Source: Haladaptatus salinisoli (GTDB lineage Archaea > Halobacteriota > Halobacteria > Halobacteriales > Haladaptataceae). Taken from it: a stretch of 64,000 bases of DNA. Both the position numbers and the translations under genes were made by a program. Position 1 is the stretch's first letter, and the number at the start of each line of letters is the position of its first letter. The stretch is from NCBI RefSeq assembly GCF_020614375.1, contig NZ_CP085333.1:248001-312000 (forward strand). Reading direction: 5' to 3'. Of the stretch, positions 52,168-62,223 are shown piece by piece. Under the pieces are notes generated by a model. It was not told the DNA's origin. It saw nothing but the letters and a program-made list of their open reading frames with translations, and searched no databases.

Positions 52168-53646
52168 ATGCAGGCACCGAGTGAACTAATTCGAGACGTC
52201 TACGACCTCTACATTGGGGGAGAGTGGATTCCGTCGACAGACGATGAGCGGTTCCCCACCGTGGACCCAGCGACCAAAGAACCGCTTACGAAGGTGGCGG
52301 CAGCGAAAGCGGCCGACATTGACCGCGCAGTAGAAGCGGCGCGCGAGGCATTTGCAATATGGCGCGACACAGCCCCGGACGAACGTGGGCGTATCGTTCA
52401 TCGGATCGGTCAACTCGTGCGTAAACACCGAGATGGACTGGCCGCGCTCGAGAGTTTGGATCAGGGCAAGCCACTCTCCCAAGCGGAGAGCGACATGGAG
52501 GGAGCTGCCCGCTACTTCGAGTACTACGCAGGAGCGGCCGACAAACTTGAAGGAACGAGCGTGCCAGTCGGCCCTGAGCAAGTGGACTTCACCGTGCGCG
52601 AACCCTACGGCATCAGCGCACAGATTATACCGTGGAATTTCCCCGGTAACCTCTTCGCTCGTGGTGTCGCACCAGCGCTTGTGGCTGGGAACACGGTGGT
52701 GGTCAAACCCGCCGAAGAGACACCCCTTTCATCGCTACGACTCGCGGAACTGTGCGAGGAGGCGGGTGTTCCGGACGGCGTGGTTAATGTCGTTACGGGA
52801 TTCGGCGATCCCGCAGGTAAAGCGCTTTCCTCACATCCCGATGTAGACACGATTACATTCACCGGAAGTGTGTCGACCGGCCAGACTATTATGAAGCAAG
52901 CCGCGGATAACGTGACGCCAGTCACTCTCGAACTTGGCGGTAAGAACCCTGCTGTCGTGTTTCCTGACGCCGACTTGGAGGAGGCGGCAAACTGGATTTC
53001 CAAAGCGATCTTTACGAATGCAGGGCAAGTGTGCTCGGCCGCTGACCGGGTTCTCATCCACGAGGATATCCACGACGACCTAGTAGACCGAATCGTCGAA
53101 CAAGCTGTGGGCTATGAAATCGGTTCAGGTTCAGAAAATCCCGATATGGGGCCACTCGCCTCCGAGAAACAATTCAAAAAAGTAATACGATACATCGACC
53201 TCGGGCGTGAGGAAGGCGCAACGCTTGCAACGGGCGGGAACGCGCTCAATCGCGATGGTTACTTTGTTGAGCCCACCGTGTTCACCGACGTCGAAAACGA
53301 CATGCGCATCGCTCAAGAGGAAATCTTCGGTCCCGTACTTACTATCATCCCGTTCACTGACGAGGCAGAGGCATTAGAGTTAGCTAATGACGTGGAGTAC
53401 GGCTTAGTAGCCGGCGTGTTCACCAGCGACGTCAAGCGTGCTCATCAGTTCGCTCGCCAGTTGGAGGCTGGCAACGTCTACGTTAACAAGTGGTTTGGCG
53501 ATACGAATCAGACCCCATTCGGCGGATACAAGGCCAGCGGCATCGGACGAGAGAAAGGCCTGGAAGCGCTTAATTCATACCTACAAACGAAAAATATCGC
53601 CGTGAATCTTGCCGAGGGCAACAGTGGGGATCTACCAGGTACCTGA
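52168..53646 (+). CDS. NAD(P)-dependent aldehyde dehydrogenase
   Basis: 492 residues. Family motifs: PWNFPGN with Asn157, VVKPAEETP with Lys180, the nucleotide loop FTGSVSTG near 231, ELGGKNPAVVF with Glu255, and catalytic Cys289 in NAGQVCSA. The C-terminal PFGGYKASGIGREKG is also typical. It oxidises an aldehyde to the acid using NAD(P); substrate not determinable, though closeness to betaine or succinate semialdehyde dehydrogenases is possible. Divergent from the CocE gene; the shared 148-base region would hold both promoters. Confidence 0.95.
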   Translation: MQAPSELIRDVYDLYIGGEWIPSTDDERFPTVDPATKEPLTKVAAAKAADIDRAVEAAREAFAIWRDTAPDERGRIVHRIGQLVRKHRDGLAALESLDQGKPLSQAESDMEGAARYFEYYAGAADKLEGTSVPVGPEQVDFTVREPYGISAQIIPWNFPGNLFARGVAPALVAGNTVVVKPAEETPLSSLRLAELCEEAGVPDGVVNVVTGFGDPAGKALSSHPDVDTITFTGSVSTGQTIMKQAADNVTPVTLELGGKNPAVVFPDADLEEAANWISKAIFTNAGQVCSAADRVLIHEDIHDDLVDRIVEQAVGYEIGSGSENPDMGPLASEKQFKKVIRYIDLGREEGATLATGGNALNRDGYFVEPTVFTDVENDMRIAQEEIFGPVLTIIPFTDEAEALELANDVEYGLVAGVFTSDVKRAHQFARQLEAGNVYVNKWFGDTNQTPFGGYKASGIGREKGLEALNSYLQTKNIAVNLAEGNSGDLPGT

Positions 53647-53694
53647 ATCGTCGTTTTTCGTTTTCCTTCGATTTCAAATGAGATCTTTTCCCTT

Positions 53695-54215
53695 TAGCTG
53701 AATTGCAGGCGGGTAAGCCTCCTTGCTCATGGAGCGACCGACGAGAGCGAGTAGTACGGATACACTCGCCGTCTTTGGTTACTTTCACTGTCCGCCATAG
53801 CCCTACTACACCCGCGTTCGAAATTGATAGTAAGACACTCACTCCAATGTCCGGTGTTCAAACGCGACAAAAAGCGTGCATCGGTCGTGGGATTCGAGTG
53901 TCCATCCGGTAGGAGTGGGACACTCCGAACCACCTGTAACGGGAAATCGCCTGCGGAGTCTGGAACCGGCCTCAGAACCGTCGGTTCTGATGGGCCACAC
54001 AAGAGCATCGCTCTTGTGGACGCTGTGGAATCGGTTTCTGCATATTCTGACACAGAAACAGGAAGCTCCCACCGCAACAGGTGAGGGCTGGGTAAGCCCG
54101 AACGCGGTAGGTGCGGGTAGTTCACATACCCATTCACCGGTGAAGGACAAATGCTTGCTATCTTGACATCCTCCACACGACTAAAGTCGTGGGCTTTCTC
54201 CTGTCCTCGTGTAAA
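53695..54215. mobile_element. MITE-like element with IS200/IS605-type ends
   Basis: The right end has CTTGACATCCTCCACACGAC with hairpin CACGAC-TAAA-GTCGTG (54176-54191), then GGCTTTCTCCTGTCC. The left end, read on the minus strand, carries GCCTGCAATTC, the tail seen after the hairpins at 49.99 kb. The interior of about 480 bp holds no transposase, and a long frame inside (53727-54176) is low-complexity and not halophile-like. Confidence 0.5.
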
Positions 54216-54449
54216 GTGTCGCGTGAACTGATCTTCGTGAACTACGTCGGGGTCACGCCCTACGGTATTTTGACCGTTCTTTCTGGAGAACAGGAATAAT
54301 GGACATCATTCGAACTTCGATCATACAACCGAACACTATCCATAAAAATCGAAATTATTTGGCATAGCATACATATATTTAGATACATATGATTATTCGA
54401 TTAAACCAGTATCTATAATAATACGCTCTATGATGTGGAATGTGAACTC

Positions 54450-54614
54450 ATGACAATACTCGGGTTACCACTTGACATGTTCCTGGTGTTCGCATTAACG
54501 CTCATCGCCGGTAGCCTAGGCGCGCTCCACTTTGTTGTGGTGCACGTTCTTCTGGGCAAACCCGTGGACGAATCCGGCCTTGAAAAGACGGCGGATACGA
54601 GGAGTATTCGGTAG
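54450..54614 (+). CDS. 54-residue single-span membrane partner of the symporter
   Basis: From ATG 54450 (MTILGLPLDMF) one span (FALTLIAGSLGALHFVVVHV, about 14-33) and a charged tail (DESGLEKTADTRS). The stop TAG ends two bases before the symporter ATG, so the genes are coupled. Small one-span subunits occur with some transporters (for example the small subunits of acetate and pantothenate symporters), which makes a partner role likely but unproved. Confidence 0.65.
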   Translation: MTILGLPLDMFLVFALTLIAGSLGALHFVVVHVLLGKPVDESGLEKTADTRSIR

Positions 54615-54615
54615 C

Positions 54616-56052
54616 ATGGTGAACTACTTCTACCTCGGTGCGTTCATCGTGTACCTCCTCGTCGTGCTCGCCATCGGGGCGTGGGGGTACCAGAAAACGA
54701 GCGACGTCGCCGACTTTTGGGTCTACGGCAAGGAACTCGGCCCGTGGCTCGCTACCTGGTCGTACGTCGCGAACTTCGTCAGTGCCGTCAGCGTGATTGG
54801 CTTTATTGGTGCTGTCTACGGCGGCGGCTACTCCATCCTGACGGGCATCGTTCTCGGTCTGATGCTGGGCGTCAGCGGCCTGTACTTCGTCGTCCACAAG
54901 GTTCGCGAGCTCGATCAGATTACCTTCCCTGACCTTATTGCCCATGTCACCGGACGGGAATGGGCTCGTCCGGTCGCGGCCGTACCACTCCTCGCCAACG
55001 CGTGGGTATACCTCATCATGCAATTGGTCGGAGCGAGCCTGCTCGTGACAACGATCACGGGCGTGCCGTACGAGTACATGATCTGGGTCATCGGATTCGT
55101 GTTCATTGCCTATACGGTGATGGGTGGACTCATCAGCGTCGCTTGGACCGATCTAATCCAAGGGTCATTGATGGTGGTGACGGTTTGCCTCGCACTCATA
55201 TACATGATGTTCGACCTCGGCGGAATAGTTTCGATTAACACGCAATTCACGTCTATGAATTCAGCGAACGCAGCTCCACTTGGCGAGGGTGCGTACACCC
55301 TCATTGGCGTTCTCGGCTCACTCGTGGCCTTTTTCGGAACAATCTTCACATCGCAAGCCACGATTGTTCGGATCAACGCGACTAAGGACGTCCGGACGGC
55401 CAAATTCCACCTCGCGGCAGCCGGCGTCATTCTCTCGGTCTTCTACATCATGTTGGTGTGGCTGGGCGGAGCGACGACCGTGGCGCTCAATAACGCCGGA
55501 CTTCCCGTCGATAACGTCGACCGGGCGTTTCCGGTGTTGATTACCGAGTACGTCCCGACATCCATCGGTGTTATCATCATCCTCGCCGTGATGAGCGCAA
55601 TCCTCTCAACGACCGACACCCGCCTCCACTCCACCGGCATTACGACGGCGCGTGACCTTTACCAGTACTTTCGACCAGAGGCGTCCGATCAGAAGCTGCT
55701 AAAAGTATCGCGGTACTCGACAATCTTCTGGGGACTTACCGCGACCGCAATCGCAGTCAATCCTCCTGGGACGATCATCTCACTGTACGAATTCCGCGCA
55801 ATTCTCCTGACCAGCGCGTTTCTCATCCCCATATATATCGCGTTGTACTGGCGGAATGCAGCGGGCAATGCGATCATCGCTTCAATCGTAACGGGGTCCG
55901 TTCTCGGTGTCGGTTGGCAGCTCGGCGGCGGCTACTTCGGTGTCCCGCCCACATTCGTCGGCGTGGGTACGGCACTAATCGTGCTCGTCCTCGGTAACTT
56001 CGTGTGGCGAAATGAAACATCACCGACTGCAGCGACCACGCAGGGCGACTGA
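54616..56052 (+). CDS. Sodium:solute symporter (SSS family)
   Basis: 478 residues from ATG 54616 (MVNYFYLGAFIVYLLVV); the frame is open upstream to 54532 but that overlaps the small partner gene. Thirteen spans are predicted by eye. Family text includes SDVADFWVYGKELGPWLATW, NFVSAVSVIGFIGAVYGGGY, and the conserved TDTRLHSTGITTARDLY after span 8. It should import an organic solute, with sodium, for the hydrolases encoded downstream. The next gene starts 31 bases later. Confidence 0.93.
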   Translation: MVNYFYLGAFIVYLLVVLAIGAWGYQKTSDVADFWVYGKELGPWLATWSYVANFVSAVSVIGFIGAVYGGGYSILTGIVLGLMLGVSGLYFVVHKVRELDQITFPDLIAHVTGREWARPVAAVPLLANAWVYLIMQLVGASLLVTTITGVPYEYMIWVIGFVFIAYTVMGGLISVAWTDLIQGSLMVVTVCLALIYMMFDLGGIVSINTQFTSMNSANAAPLGEGAYTLIGVLGSLVAFFGTIFTSQATIVRINATKDVRTAKFHLAAAGVILSVFYIMLVWLGGATTVALNNAGLPVDNVDRAFPVLITEYVPTSIGVIIILAVMSAILSTTDTRLHSTGITTARDLYQYFRPEASDQKLLKVSRYSTIFWGLTATAIAVNPPGTIISLYEFRAILLTSAFLIPIYIALYWRNAAGNAIIASIVTGSVLGVGWQLGGGYFGVPPTFVGVGTALIVLVLGNFVWRNETSPTAATTQGD

Positions 56053-56083
56053 TCGTAACAAACCGTTTTCACAATTCACAGCC

Positions 56084-57265
56084 ATGACACAACAACAAAC
56101 TTCGATCGACGAAGAACTGACGACGATAATCAGCGAACTGGTATCGCGCGAAACCGAGAACCCACCCGGTAATGAGCGACGAGTTGCCGAGTTCATCTAC
56201 GAGTGGTTGATCGAACACGATATCGACGCGACGCTCGTCCGCGAACCATACGAGAATCGCCCGCAGATTGCCGCCAGGGTTGGTGACGGTGACCCGACCG
56301 TGGTTTTAAACGGTCACATCGATGTCGTCCCGGCGGGCAACCGCGATGAGTGGTCGTGTCCGCCTTACGCCGCGGAAATCGACGGTGAAAGCCTCTATGG
56401 ACGCGGCAGTGCAGACATGAAAACCGGGGTCGCTGTCGGGATGAAGGCGCTCGTCGACCTCAAGGAATCCGTCGAATCCGACGATCTCGCGGGTTCGCTA
56501 GTTTTCCAAGCGGCTATTGGCGAGGAGACAGCGGAACCGGGCACGAAAACGCTCCTCGAACGAGGTTACGACGGTGATTACGGCGTCGTTCTCGAACCAA
56601 CGGAGATGCGGACTGCGACCAGTGAGAAAGGGTTGGCCTGGTACAAGATCACGGTCACTGGGGAACCCTCGCACGCGAGTCGCCCAGATCAGGGTGATAA
56701 CGCCATCACAAACGCTCGGCCGGTTCTCGCCGCACTTGAGGACTACGACGACCGAATCGGCGATCGCGAGGACGACCTTGTGGGACAGGCTCACGCTACC
56801 GTCACTCAAATCGAAGCCGGTACCAAGGAGAACGTAGTACCAGAAGACGCCGTTATCACAGTCGACCGGCGGTTTCTCCCCTCCGAGTCGGCCGATCAAC
56901 TTGACGATGAGATCGACGAATTACTCGCGAAGGTTGAAGCGACCCACGGTATCGAGACGTCGTGGCAGCGGACGCGCACCTACGAGTCGGCAGCGATCGA
57001 CATCAATAGTTCTCTCGCAGAGGTCTTCCGCGAGAAGTCCGCCGAGCACGCAGATGTCTCAGTAGAGCCGTGGGGTGTCAAGGCATCGACTGATGTACGA
57101 AACTTCGTCAACGACGCAGGCATCGAGGCAATCACATGGGGTCCTGGCGATCTCAGCCAAGCCCACACGTACGATGAACACGTGAACCTAGTCGATGCTA
57201 CCACCGGGCTCCGTACTCTGAAAGCCGCACTCAGGGAACTTCTTGACCAGCCGTCAGATCGATGA
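56084..57265 (+). CDS. M20 family metallohydrolase (ArgE/DapE type)
   Basis: 393 residues from ATG 56084 (MTQQQTSIDE). Metal-site residues: HIDVVPAG (His), GRGSADMKTG (Asp), the catalytic and metal-binding EET in AAIGEETAEPG, and a late His in AHTYDEHV. A dimerisation domain lies at about 175-290. Members remove acyl groups from N-acyl amino acids or cut small peptides. Its stop overlaps the ATG of the C45 gene (ATGA), so both are translated together and probably act on one compound. Confidence 0.92.
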   Translation: MTQQQTSIDEELTTIISELVSRETENPPGNERRVAEFIYEWLIEHDIDATLVREPYENRPQIAARVGDGDPTVVLNGHIDVVPAGNRDEWSCPPYAAEIDGESLYGRGSADMKTGVAVGMKALVDLKESVESDDLAGSLVFQAAIGEETAEPGTKTLLERGYDGDYGVVLEPTEMRTATSEKGLAWYKITVTGEPSHASRPDQGDNAITNARPVLAALEDYDDRIGDREDDLVGQAHATVTQIEAGTKENVVPEDAVITVDRRFLPSESADQLDDEIDELLAKVEATHGIETSWQRTRTYESAAIDINSSLAEVFREKSAEHADVSVEPWGVKASTDVRNFVNDAGIEAITWGPGDLSQAHTYDEHVNLVDATTGLRTLKAALRELLDQPSDR

Positions 57266-58371
57266 CGCAGTGCAACCCTAAGTTGGACTACGTCACGCTA
57301 TCCGGAAGTCCGCGTGACCGAGGAGTCACCCATGGTGAGCGGTTTGCAGCCGAGATCAAAGCTAATGTCGACCGATATTTGGCTAAATTCTCCCATTATG
57401 GCATCTCCGCTGAGCGGGCGCGTGAACTAGCATGCAAATTCATTCCGCTGATCAACGAGACCGCACCGGCATACGCCACGGAAATGCAGGGAATCGCAGA
57501 CGGTAGTGGCGTGCCACTGGCGGACGTGGCGCTGCTCAATGCCCGCTACGAGATCACGTACGGGGCCTACGCCGATGCAGCCGAGAAGACGTCGCTTCGA
57601 CCAACCGACGGCTGTACGAGCTTTGGTCTTCGAGCGACAGTCACGAACGAGGGGCGGCCGTATATCGGACAGAATTGGGACTGGATGTCCGATATCGACG
57701 TATTCATGATGGGCGTCGAGCAATCGAACGCACCCAACCATGTCGCTCTCACTGAGGCCGGCATTGTCGGCGGAAAGATCGGTGTCAATGAAAATGGAAT
57801 CGGAATGACACTCAATGGATTGGTCAGCACTGCCGACGGCGAGCAAACATTCCAAACTCCGTACCACGTCCGGTTCCGTGATGTGTTGAACGCCACACGG
57901 TTAAGCCAGGCAATTGGGGCGCTCCTTGAGACTAACCGCGCGTGTTCCGCGAACGTGCTCCTAGGAAGCGAGGATAACGAACTCATCGATCTCGAGATAC
58001 TACCTCAGTCCGCTAACTACCTCTATCCGTCCGACGGTGTCCTCACGCACGCCAACCACCTTAAAGGCCCCGAGGGAGAAAGTCAACTTGAACGTATTCT
58101 TCCGGATACCCTTTGTCGTGAACCGCGCCTTCGACGTCTCCTTACTGACCGGTGCGATACCCTCTCAGTGACGGACATCAAGAATGCGCTACGCGACCAC
58201 GTCGACCACCCGACCAGCATTTGTCGTCATCAAAACTCGGCCGACCCCGAACAAGAGCGGAGTTCAACGCGTGTCAGTGCTATCATCGATTTGACTGCGA
58301 AATGCGTGTCCGCGACTGCCGGGCCGCCGTGTCAAGCGACGTATCACAATTACGCTGTCTCGGAGAGATAA
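57262..58371 (+). CDS. C45 family N-terminal-nucleophile hydrolase (acyl-transferase-like)
   Basis: 369 residues. The family nucleophile is Cys118 in PTDGCTSFGL; precursors cleave themselves between Gly and Cys to expose it. Further matches are GQNWDWMSDIDVFMMG, where the oxyanion and substrate loop lies, and VNENGIGMTLNGL. C45 includes fungal isopenicillin-N acyltransferase and bacterial amide hydrolases of unknown substrate. Here it likely cleaves an N-acyl amide (inference). Coupled to the M20 gene upstream and followed by the SDR gene after about 170 bases. Confidence 0.88.
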   Translation: MTQCNPKLDYVTLSGSPRDRGVTHGERFAAEIKANVDRYLAKFSHYGISAERARELACKFIPLINETAPAYATEMQGIADGSGVPLADVALLNARYEITYGAYADAAEKTSLRPTDGCTSFGLRATVTNEGRPYIGQNWDWMSDIDVFMMGVEQSNAPNHVALTEAGIVGGKIGVNENGIGMTLNGLVSTADGEQTFQTPYHVRFRDVLNATRLSQAIGALLETNRACSANVLLGSEDNELIDLEILPQSANYLYPSDGVLTHANHLKGPEGESQLERILPDTLCREPRLRRLLTDRCDTLSVTDIKNALRDHVDHPTSICRHQNSADPEQERSSTRVSAIIDLTAKCVSATAGPPCQATYHNYAVSER

Positions 58372-58543
58372 AGATCACCCACTCACAGCTCATCGGCAAC
58401 TCAAGCGATTATATCGCAACTGCGGTCGGGTAATTCGAGATCTTTTCATTGTACTTCGGCAAACCAAATTATCGTCCGGATTTTCCTTCTTCGGTTTTGA
58501 TGGTACCCGATAATTTGATACCCGAAAGCGGTAATTGGAAACT

Positions 58544-59293
58544 ATGACTCTCAATGGCAAGGTGGCAGCCGTCACCGGAGCAGGATCCGGAATGGGACGG
58601 TCGACCGCTCGTCTGTTCGCGGAACGAGGCGCTGACGTAGTAGTCGTCGACCTCGACGGTAATGCAGCGACGGAGACGGCCTCGGCGATCGAAGATGCTG
58701 CCGGCGGGTCGGCGGTTCCCGTGACCGCGGACGTGTCCGATGCTGACGATGTTGCGGGGTTCGTCGAGCTAACGGTCAAGGAGTTCGGACGAATCGACAT
58801 CCTCCATAACAACGCGGGTATCCCTCAGCAGTCAACCCCCATCGAAGATATAACGGAGGAAGTGTGGGATCGCATCCAGAACGTGAACCTGAAGAGCGCA
58901 TTCCTTGGCGCAAAGTACGCGGTTCCGCACATGCGAGAACAGGGCGGTGTCATCCTCAATACCGCCTCAACGGCGGGTATTCGTCCACGAACTGGTCTTT
59001 CGGCCTACTGCGCCTCTAAGGGCGGAATGATAACCCTGACGAAGCAGTTGGCATACGAACTGGCTGAAGATGGCATCCGCGTCAACGCTATCTGTCCTGT
59101 GGCGACCGACACGGACATGCTGCCGGAGTTCGCTGCGGGCGATCTTAGCGTAGAGTCGATGCGTGAGACGATACCACTCGGTCGCTTGGCGGAACCACAG
59201 GATGTGGCGCACGCGGCGGTATTCCTCGCCAGCAACGAGGCCGCGATGGTGACGGGTACTGCACTCGAGGTCGACGGTGGGAGGGACATCTAA
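58544..59293 (+). CDS. Short-chain dehydrogenase/reductase (FabG-like)
   Basis: 249 residues from ATG 58544 (MTLNGKVAAVTGAGSGMG); a TTG start at 58535 is possible. Cofactor loop TGAGSGMG near 11, DVSDADDVAG near 60, NNAG near 87, catalytic Ser in NTASTAGIRPR, Tyr and Lys in AYCASKGGMI, and the closing LEVDGGRDI. Acidic at the end of strand 2 (VVDLDGNAA), which favours NAD(H). It probably oxidises an alcohol released from the substrate, passing an aldehyde or ketone to the next step. The M20 gene follows after two bases. Confidence 0.95.
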   Translation: MTLNGKVAAVTGAGSGMGRSTARLFAERGADVVVVDLDGNAATETASAIEDAAGGSAVPVTADVSDADDVAGFVELTVKEFGRIDILHNNAGIPQQSTPIEDITEEVWDRIQNVNLKSAFLGAKYAVPHMREQGGVILNTASTAGIRPRTGLSAYCASKGGMITLTKQLAYELAEDGIRVNAICPVATDTDMLPEFAAGDLSVESMRETIPLGRLAEPQDVAHAAVFLASNEAAMVTGTALEVDGGRDI

Positions 59294-59295
59294 CG

Positions 59296-60558
59296 ATGTC
59301 ATTGAAGGACGAGATTCACGCTGCAGTCGACGAACGCCGATCAGAGATCGTTGATTTCTTACGCGAATTTGTCTCCATTGAGACGGAAAATCCTGTAGGC
59401 CGCAACTACCGCGAGGGTGCGGAGTTCCTCACGGATGTGATGATCGAACGAGGTTACGATGTTGAGATGGTCGAAGTCCCCGATGAACTCGTCGCGGAGC
59501 ATTATCCAGATAGGACTGCGCACGATCGCGTGAATGTCCTCGGACGGAAGACCGGCGACCAAGCAGGGCCGGACGTGCACTTCACTGGCCACTTCGACGT
59601 CGTACCCGCTGGCGAGGACTGGAATTATGATCCCTACGATCCCATCGTCGAAGACGGGTGCGTTTACGGTCGAGGAACCAGCGACATGAAGTCGGGTATC
59701 GTGGCCAGCCTCTTTGCCATTGACGCGCTCGAAGCGGCTGGCGTCGACCTTCGTGGATCGATCACCCAAAGCATGACCGTCGACGAGGAGACCGGTGGGT
59801 TCACTGGCCTCAGCTACCTCGTCGACGAGGGATACATCACCAAGGAGAATACCGACTACTGTGTTTACACGGAGTGTTTCGACTCCTCACGCATCTGTCT
59901 CGGCCACCGAGGTGTCTTGAAGTTTCACGTCACCGCCCACGGCTCCAAGGCACACGGCTGTATGGCACACAACGGATCGAATGCCGTGATGGCGATGAAT
60001 GATTTCCTCGCTCGCGTCGACGAGTACGAGGATGAACTCCATGCGCGAACAACCGATCTCCCAGTTACACCCTTGGAATCTCAAAAGGCAGATATTTCGA
60101 CGACGATGATCGACGCCGGTTACTCAGAGAACGTCATCCCAGATCGCTGTCGAGCGACGTTCTACCGGGTACTCGTTCCAGACGAAACCGTCCAAAGCGC
60201 CCGTGAGGAGATCCGCAAGCTATTGGACGATTCCAAAGCGGCGACCGGCCGAAAGTTTGAGTACGACGAAATCATGTTCGCCGAACCCACGATCGTTTCC
60301 GAGGACTGCGTGGTGAGTGAAACATACACGGAGAACATCCTCGACTTCCACAATGATACTGAACCGGTCGTCTCTCCAGGCTCCGACGACCAACGGTTCA
60401 TCGTCAACGATGCGGGTATCGAAGAGTGCATAGTCTACGGTCCTGGGTTGCTGGAGCAAGCTCACGTGGTCGACGAATACGTTCCCATTGACGAAATACT
60501 CACTGCGACGAAAGTAATGGCCACGTCGACTGCCGATCTCATGAGGGTGACTAAGTGA
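59296..60558 (+). CDS. M20 family metallohydrolase (ArgE/DapE/Acy1 type)
   Basis: 420 residues. Metal ligands: TGHFDVVPAG (His and Asp region), RGTSDMKSG (Asp), DEETGG (two Glu), and His in EQAHVVDEYV near the C-terminus. Distinct from the M20 gene at 56084 in length and insertions (a Tyr-rich segment near 195). It starts two bases after the SDR stop. Likely a deacylase or peptidase of the same pathway. The amidohydrolase gene is convergent and abuts its stop. Confidence 0.92.
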   Translation: MSLKDEIHAAVDERRSEIVDFLREFVSIETENPVGRNYREGAEFLTDVMIERGYDVEMVEVPDELVAEHYPDRTAHDRVNVLGRKTGDQAGPDVHFTGHFDVVPAGEDWNYDPYDPIVEDGCVYGRGTSDMKSGIVASLFAIDALEAAGVDLRGSITQSMTVDEETGGFTGLSYLVDEGYITKENTDYCVYTECFDSSRICLGHRGVLKFHVTAHGSKAHGCMAHNGSNAVMAMNDFLARVDEYEDELHARTTDLPVTPLESQKADISTTMIDAGYSENVIPDRCRATFYRVLVPDETVQSAREEIRKLLDDSKAATGRKFEYDEIMFAEPTIVSEDCVVSETYTENILDFHNDTEPVVSPGSDDQRFIVNDAGIEECIVYGPGLLEQAHVVDEYVPIDEILTATKVMATSTADLMRVTK

Positions 60559-62223
60559 TCAGTCGAGTACTCCTCGCTCATGATCGTATTTCAACTCGCC
60601 GCCGACGATGGTGTACTCGACGTCAATACTAATGAGATTCTCGGGCGCGATCGCTCGAGGATCCTTAGAGAGAACGGTCACGTCGGCTAACTTTCCCGAT
60701 TCGAGCGTCCCTTTTTCCTCCTCGTTGAATCCAAGGTAGGCGGCGTCCGGGCCATAGAGCCTGAGTGCATTCTCGATGGAGACGCACTGGTTTGATCCGA
60801 CCGTCTCGCCCGTCACTGTTCGGCGAGTCACGGCGGTTTGGAGACCGACTCGTGGATCGCCAGTCGCCACCGGCCAATCGCCATTGGCCGCGGTCGGTAC
60901 GCCCCGTTCCTGAAGCTCCCTGACTGCGTACGTCCAAGGCATTCGCTTCTGGCCCCAGTAGACCCAATTCCGTGAGACGTCACTGCCAAGGAAACTGATG
61001 GACGACGAGACGCAAACTCCGAGTTTTTCGATGCGATCGAGTTGCTCCGATTTCGTGAGACCGCCATGCTCGATGCGGAAGCGGTGATCCATGTCGGAAT
61101 CGAGCACGTCTTCGTAGGCGTCGAGGATGTGGTCAATGCCGCGATCGCCTTGGCCGTGGACGCAAATACGAAGTCCCGCCTTGTATGCCGTCTTGACGCG
61201 GTCAGCGAAGTACTCGGGGCTTATGTGGAGTAACCCTTTATACCGAGGCGAATTCTCCGGAACTTCTTCGCCCAGGTACGGATCGTGCATCGCGGCGGTG
61301 CGCCCCGTAAACGCACCGTCCATGAAGTATTTGACGCCCACGATAAACAACTGGTCACTTCCGAAGCCAGTCTCGATGCCGGCCTCTGTGAGGCGAGACA
61401 ATACGTCGGTGCCGTCGGCCCCGATATCTGATCCAGCGTCTCCCTGAACCATCATCCCGATTCGGACGTGGAGGTCGCCATCGTTGTGGAGTTCTTGATA
61501 GATTTTGAGATCCTCCGGAGTGGTTTTCGCGTCGTGAGCGGTCGTCACACCCCATCTGAGGAGTTGGCGTATCGCGCGCTTCACGTGCGCCCTTCGATCT
61601 TCGCGGCTCTCATCAGGGATCGCCTCGTGTAGCGGGAGTTCCGCCTGTTCACTCACGAGACCCGATGGTCGGTCATCCTCGTCGCGTTCGATGACTGCAG
61701 GCGGTTCCGGATCAGGCGTGTCTCGGTCGATATCCGCACGTTCGAGGGCAGCGGAGTTGTAGATGCTCCCAGTGTGGCCGCCGACGCTGTTTATCTGTAC
61801 CGGATTGTCTGGCGCGGCTTCGTCGAGATCCCACCGATTGACGTGGCGACCCTCAGCCTCCCATACGAGGCCAAGATTGTAGCCACTTGCATGTATCCAC
61901 TCGCCGGTAGGCGTCTCTTCAGCGCGGGTGGCGAGTCGATCAAGCACGTCGGCGACTGACTGGTTTGGGGGGGAGCGTGCATTCACGTGCACCATTCGGC
62001 GTCCGCCCATCGGAATGTGGAGGTGTGTGTCGATGAAGCCGGGCAATGCTGTGCGTCCGTCGAGATCTATCACTTGTGTGTTTGATCCGACTGCAGTCTT
62101 GACCTCCTCGCTCGCCCCCACGGAGGTAATCCGATCGTTTACGATTGCAAGCGCCTCTTCCTCCGGATTTTCATCCGCGAGTGTAAGTATCGTCCCATTT
62201 GTAAGCACCAAATCTGCGTGCAT
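60559..62223 (-). CDS. Amidohydrolase of the YtcJ type
   Basis: 554 residues. Metal-dependent hydrolase fold: GFIDTHLHIPMG near 65 (first HxH), the carbamylated-Lys region around GVKYFMDGAFTGRTAAMHDP near 300, ICVHGQGDRGIDHILDAYED near 347, and the late Asp in NGDWPVATGDPRVGLQTA near 440. The start MHADLVLTNGTILTLADENP is standard. Family members cleave N-acyl, amide or cyclic imide substrates, several of them plant or drug derived. It overlaps no gene but meets the M20 gene tail to tail. Confidence 0.92.
   Translation of the reverse strand: MHADLVLTNGTILTLADENPEEEALAIVNDRITSVGASEEVKTAVGSNTQVIDLDGRTALPGFIDTHLHIPMGGRRMVHVNARSPPNQSVADVLDRLATRAEETPTGEWIHASGYNLGLVWEAEGRHVNRWDLDEAAPDNPVQINSVGGHTGSIYNSAALERADIDRDTPDPEPPAVIERDEDDRPSGLVSEQAELPLHEAIPDESREDRRAHVKRAIRQLLRWGVTTAHDAKTTPEDLKIYQELHNDGDLHVRIGMMVQGDAGSDIGADGTDVLSRLTEAGIETGFGSDQLFIVGVKYFMDGAFTGRTAAMHDPYLGEEVPENSPRYKGLLHISPEYFADRVKTAYKAGLRICVHGQGDRGIDHILDAYEDVLDSDMDHRFRIEHGGLTKSEQLDRIEKLGVCVSSSISFLGSDVSRNWVYWGQKRMPWTYAVRELQERGVPTAANGDWPVATGDPRVGLQTAVTRRTVTGETVGSNQCVSIENALRLYGPDAAYLGFNEEEKGTLESGKLADVTVLSKDPRAIAPENLISIDVEYTIVGGELKYDHERGVLD

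Noticed and set aside
53727..54176. 149-codon minus-strand frame
   Set aside because: Inside a MITE-like element; Pro/Ser/Arg-rich with no domain.
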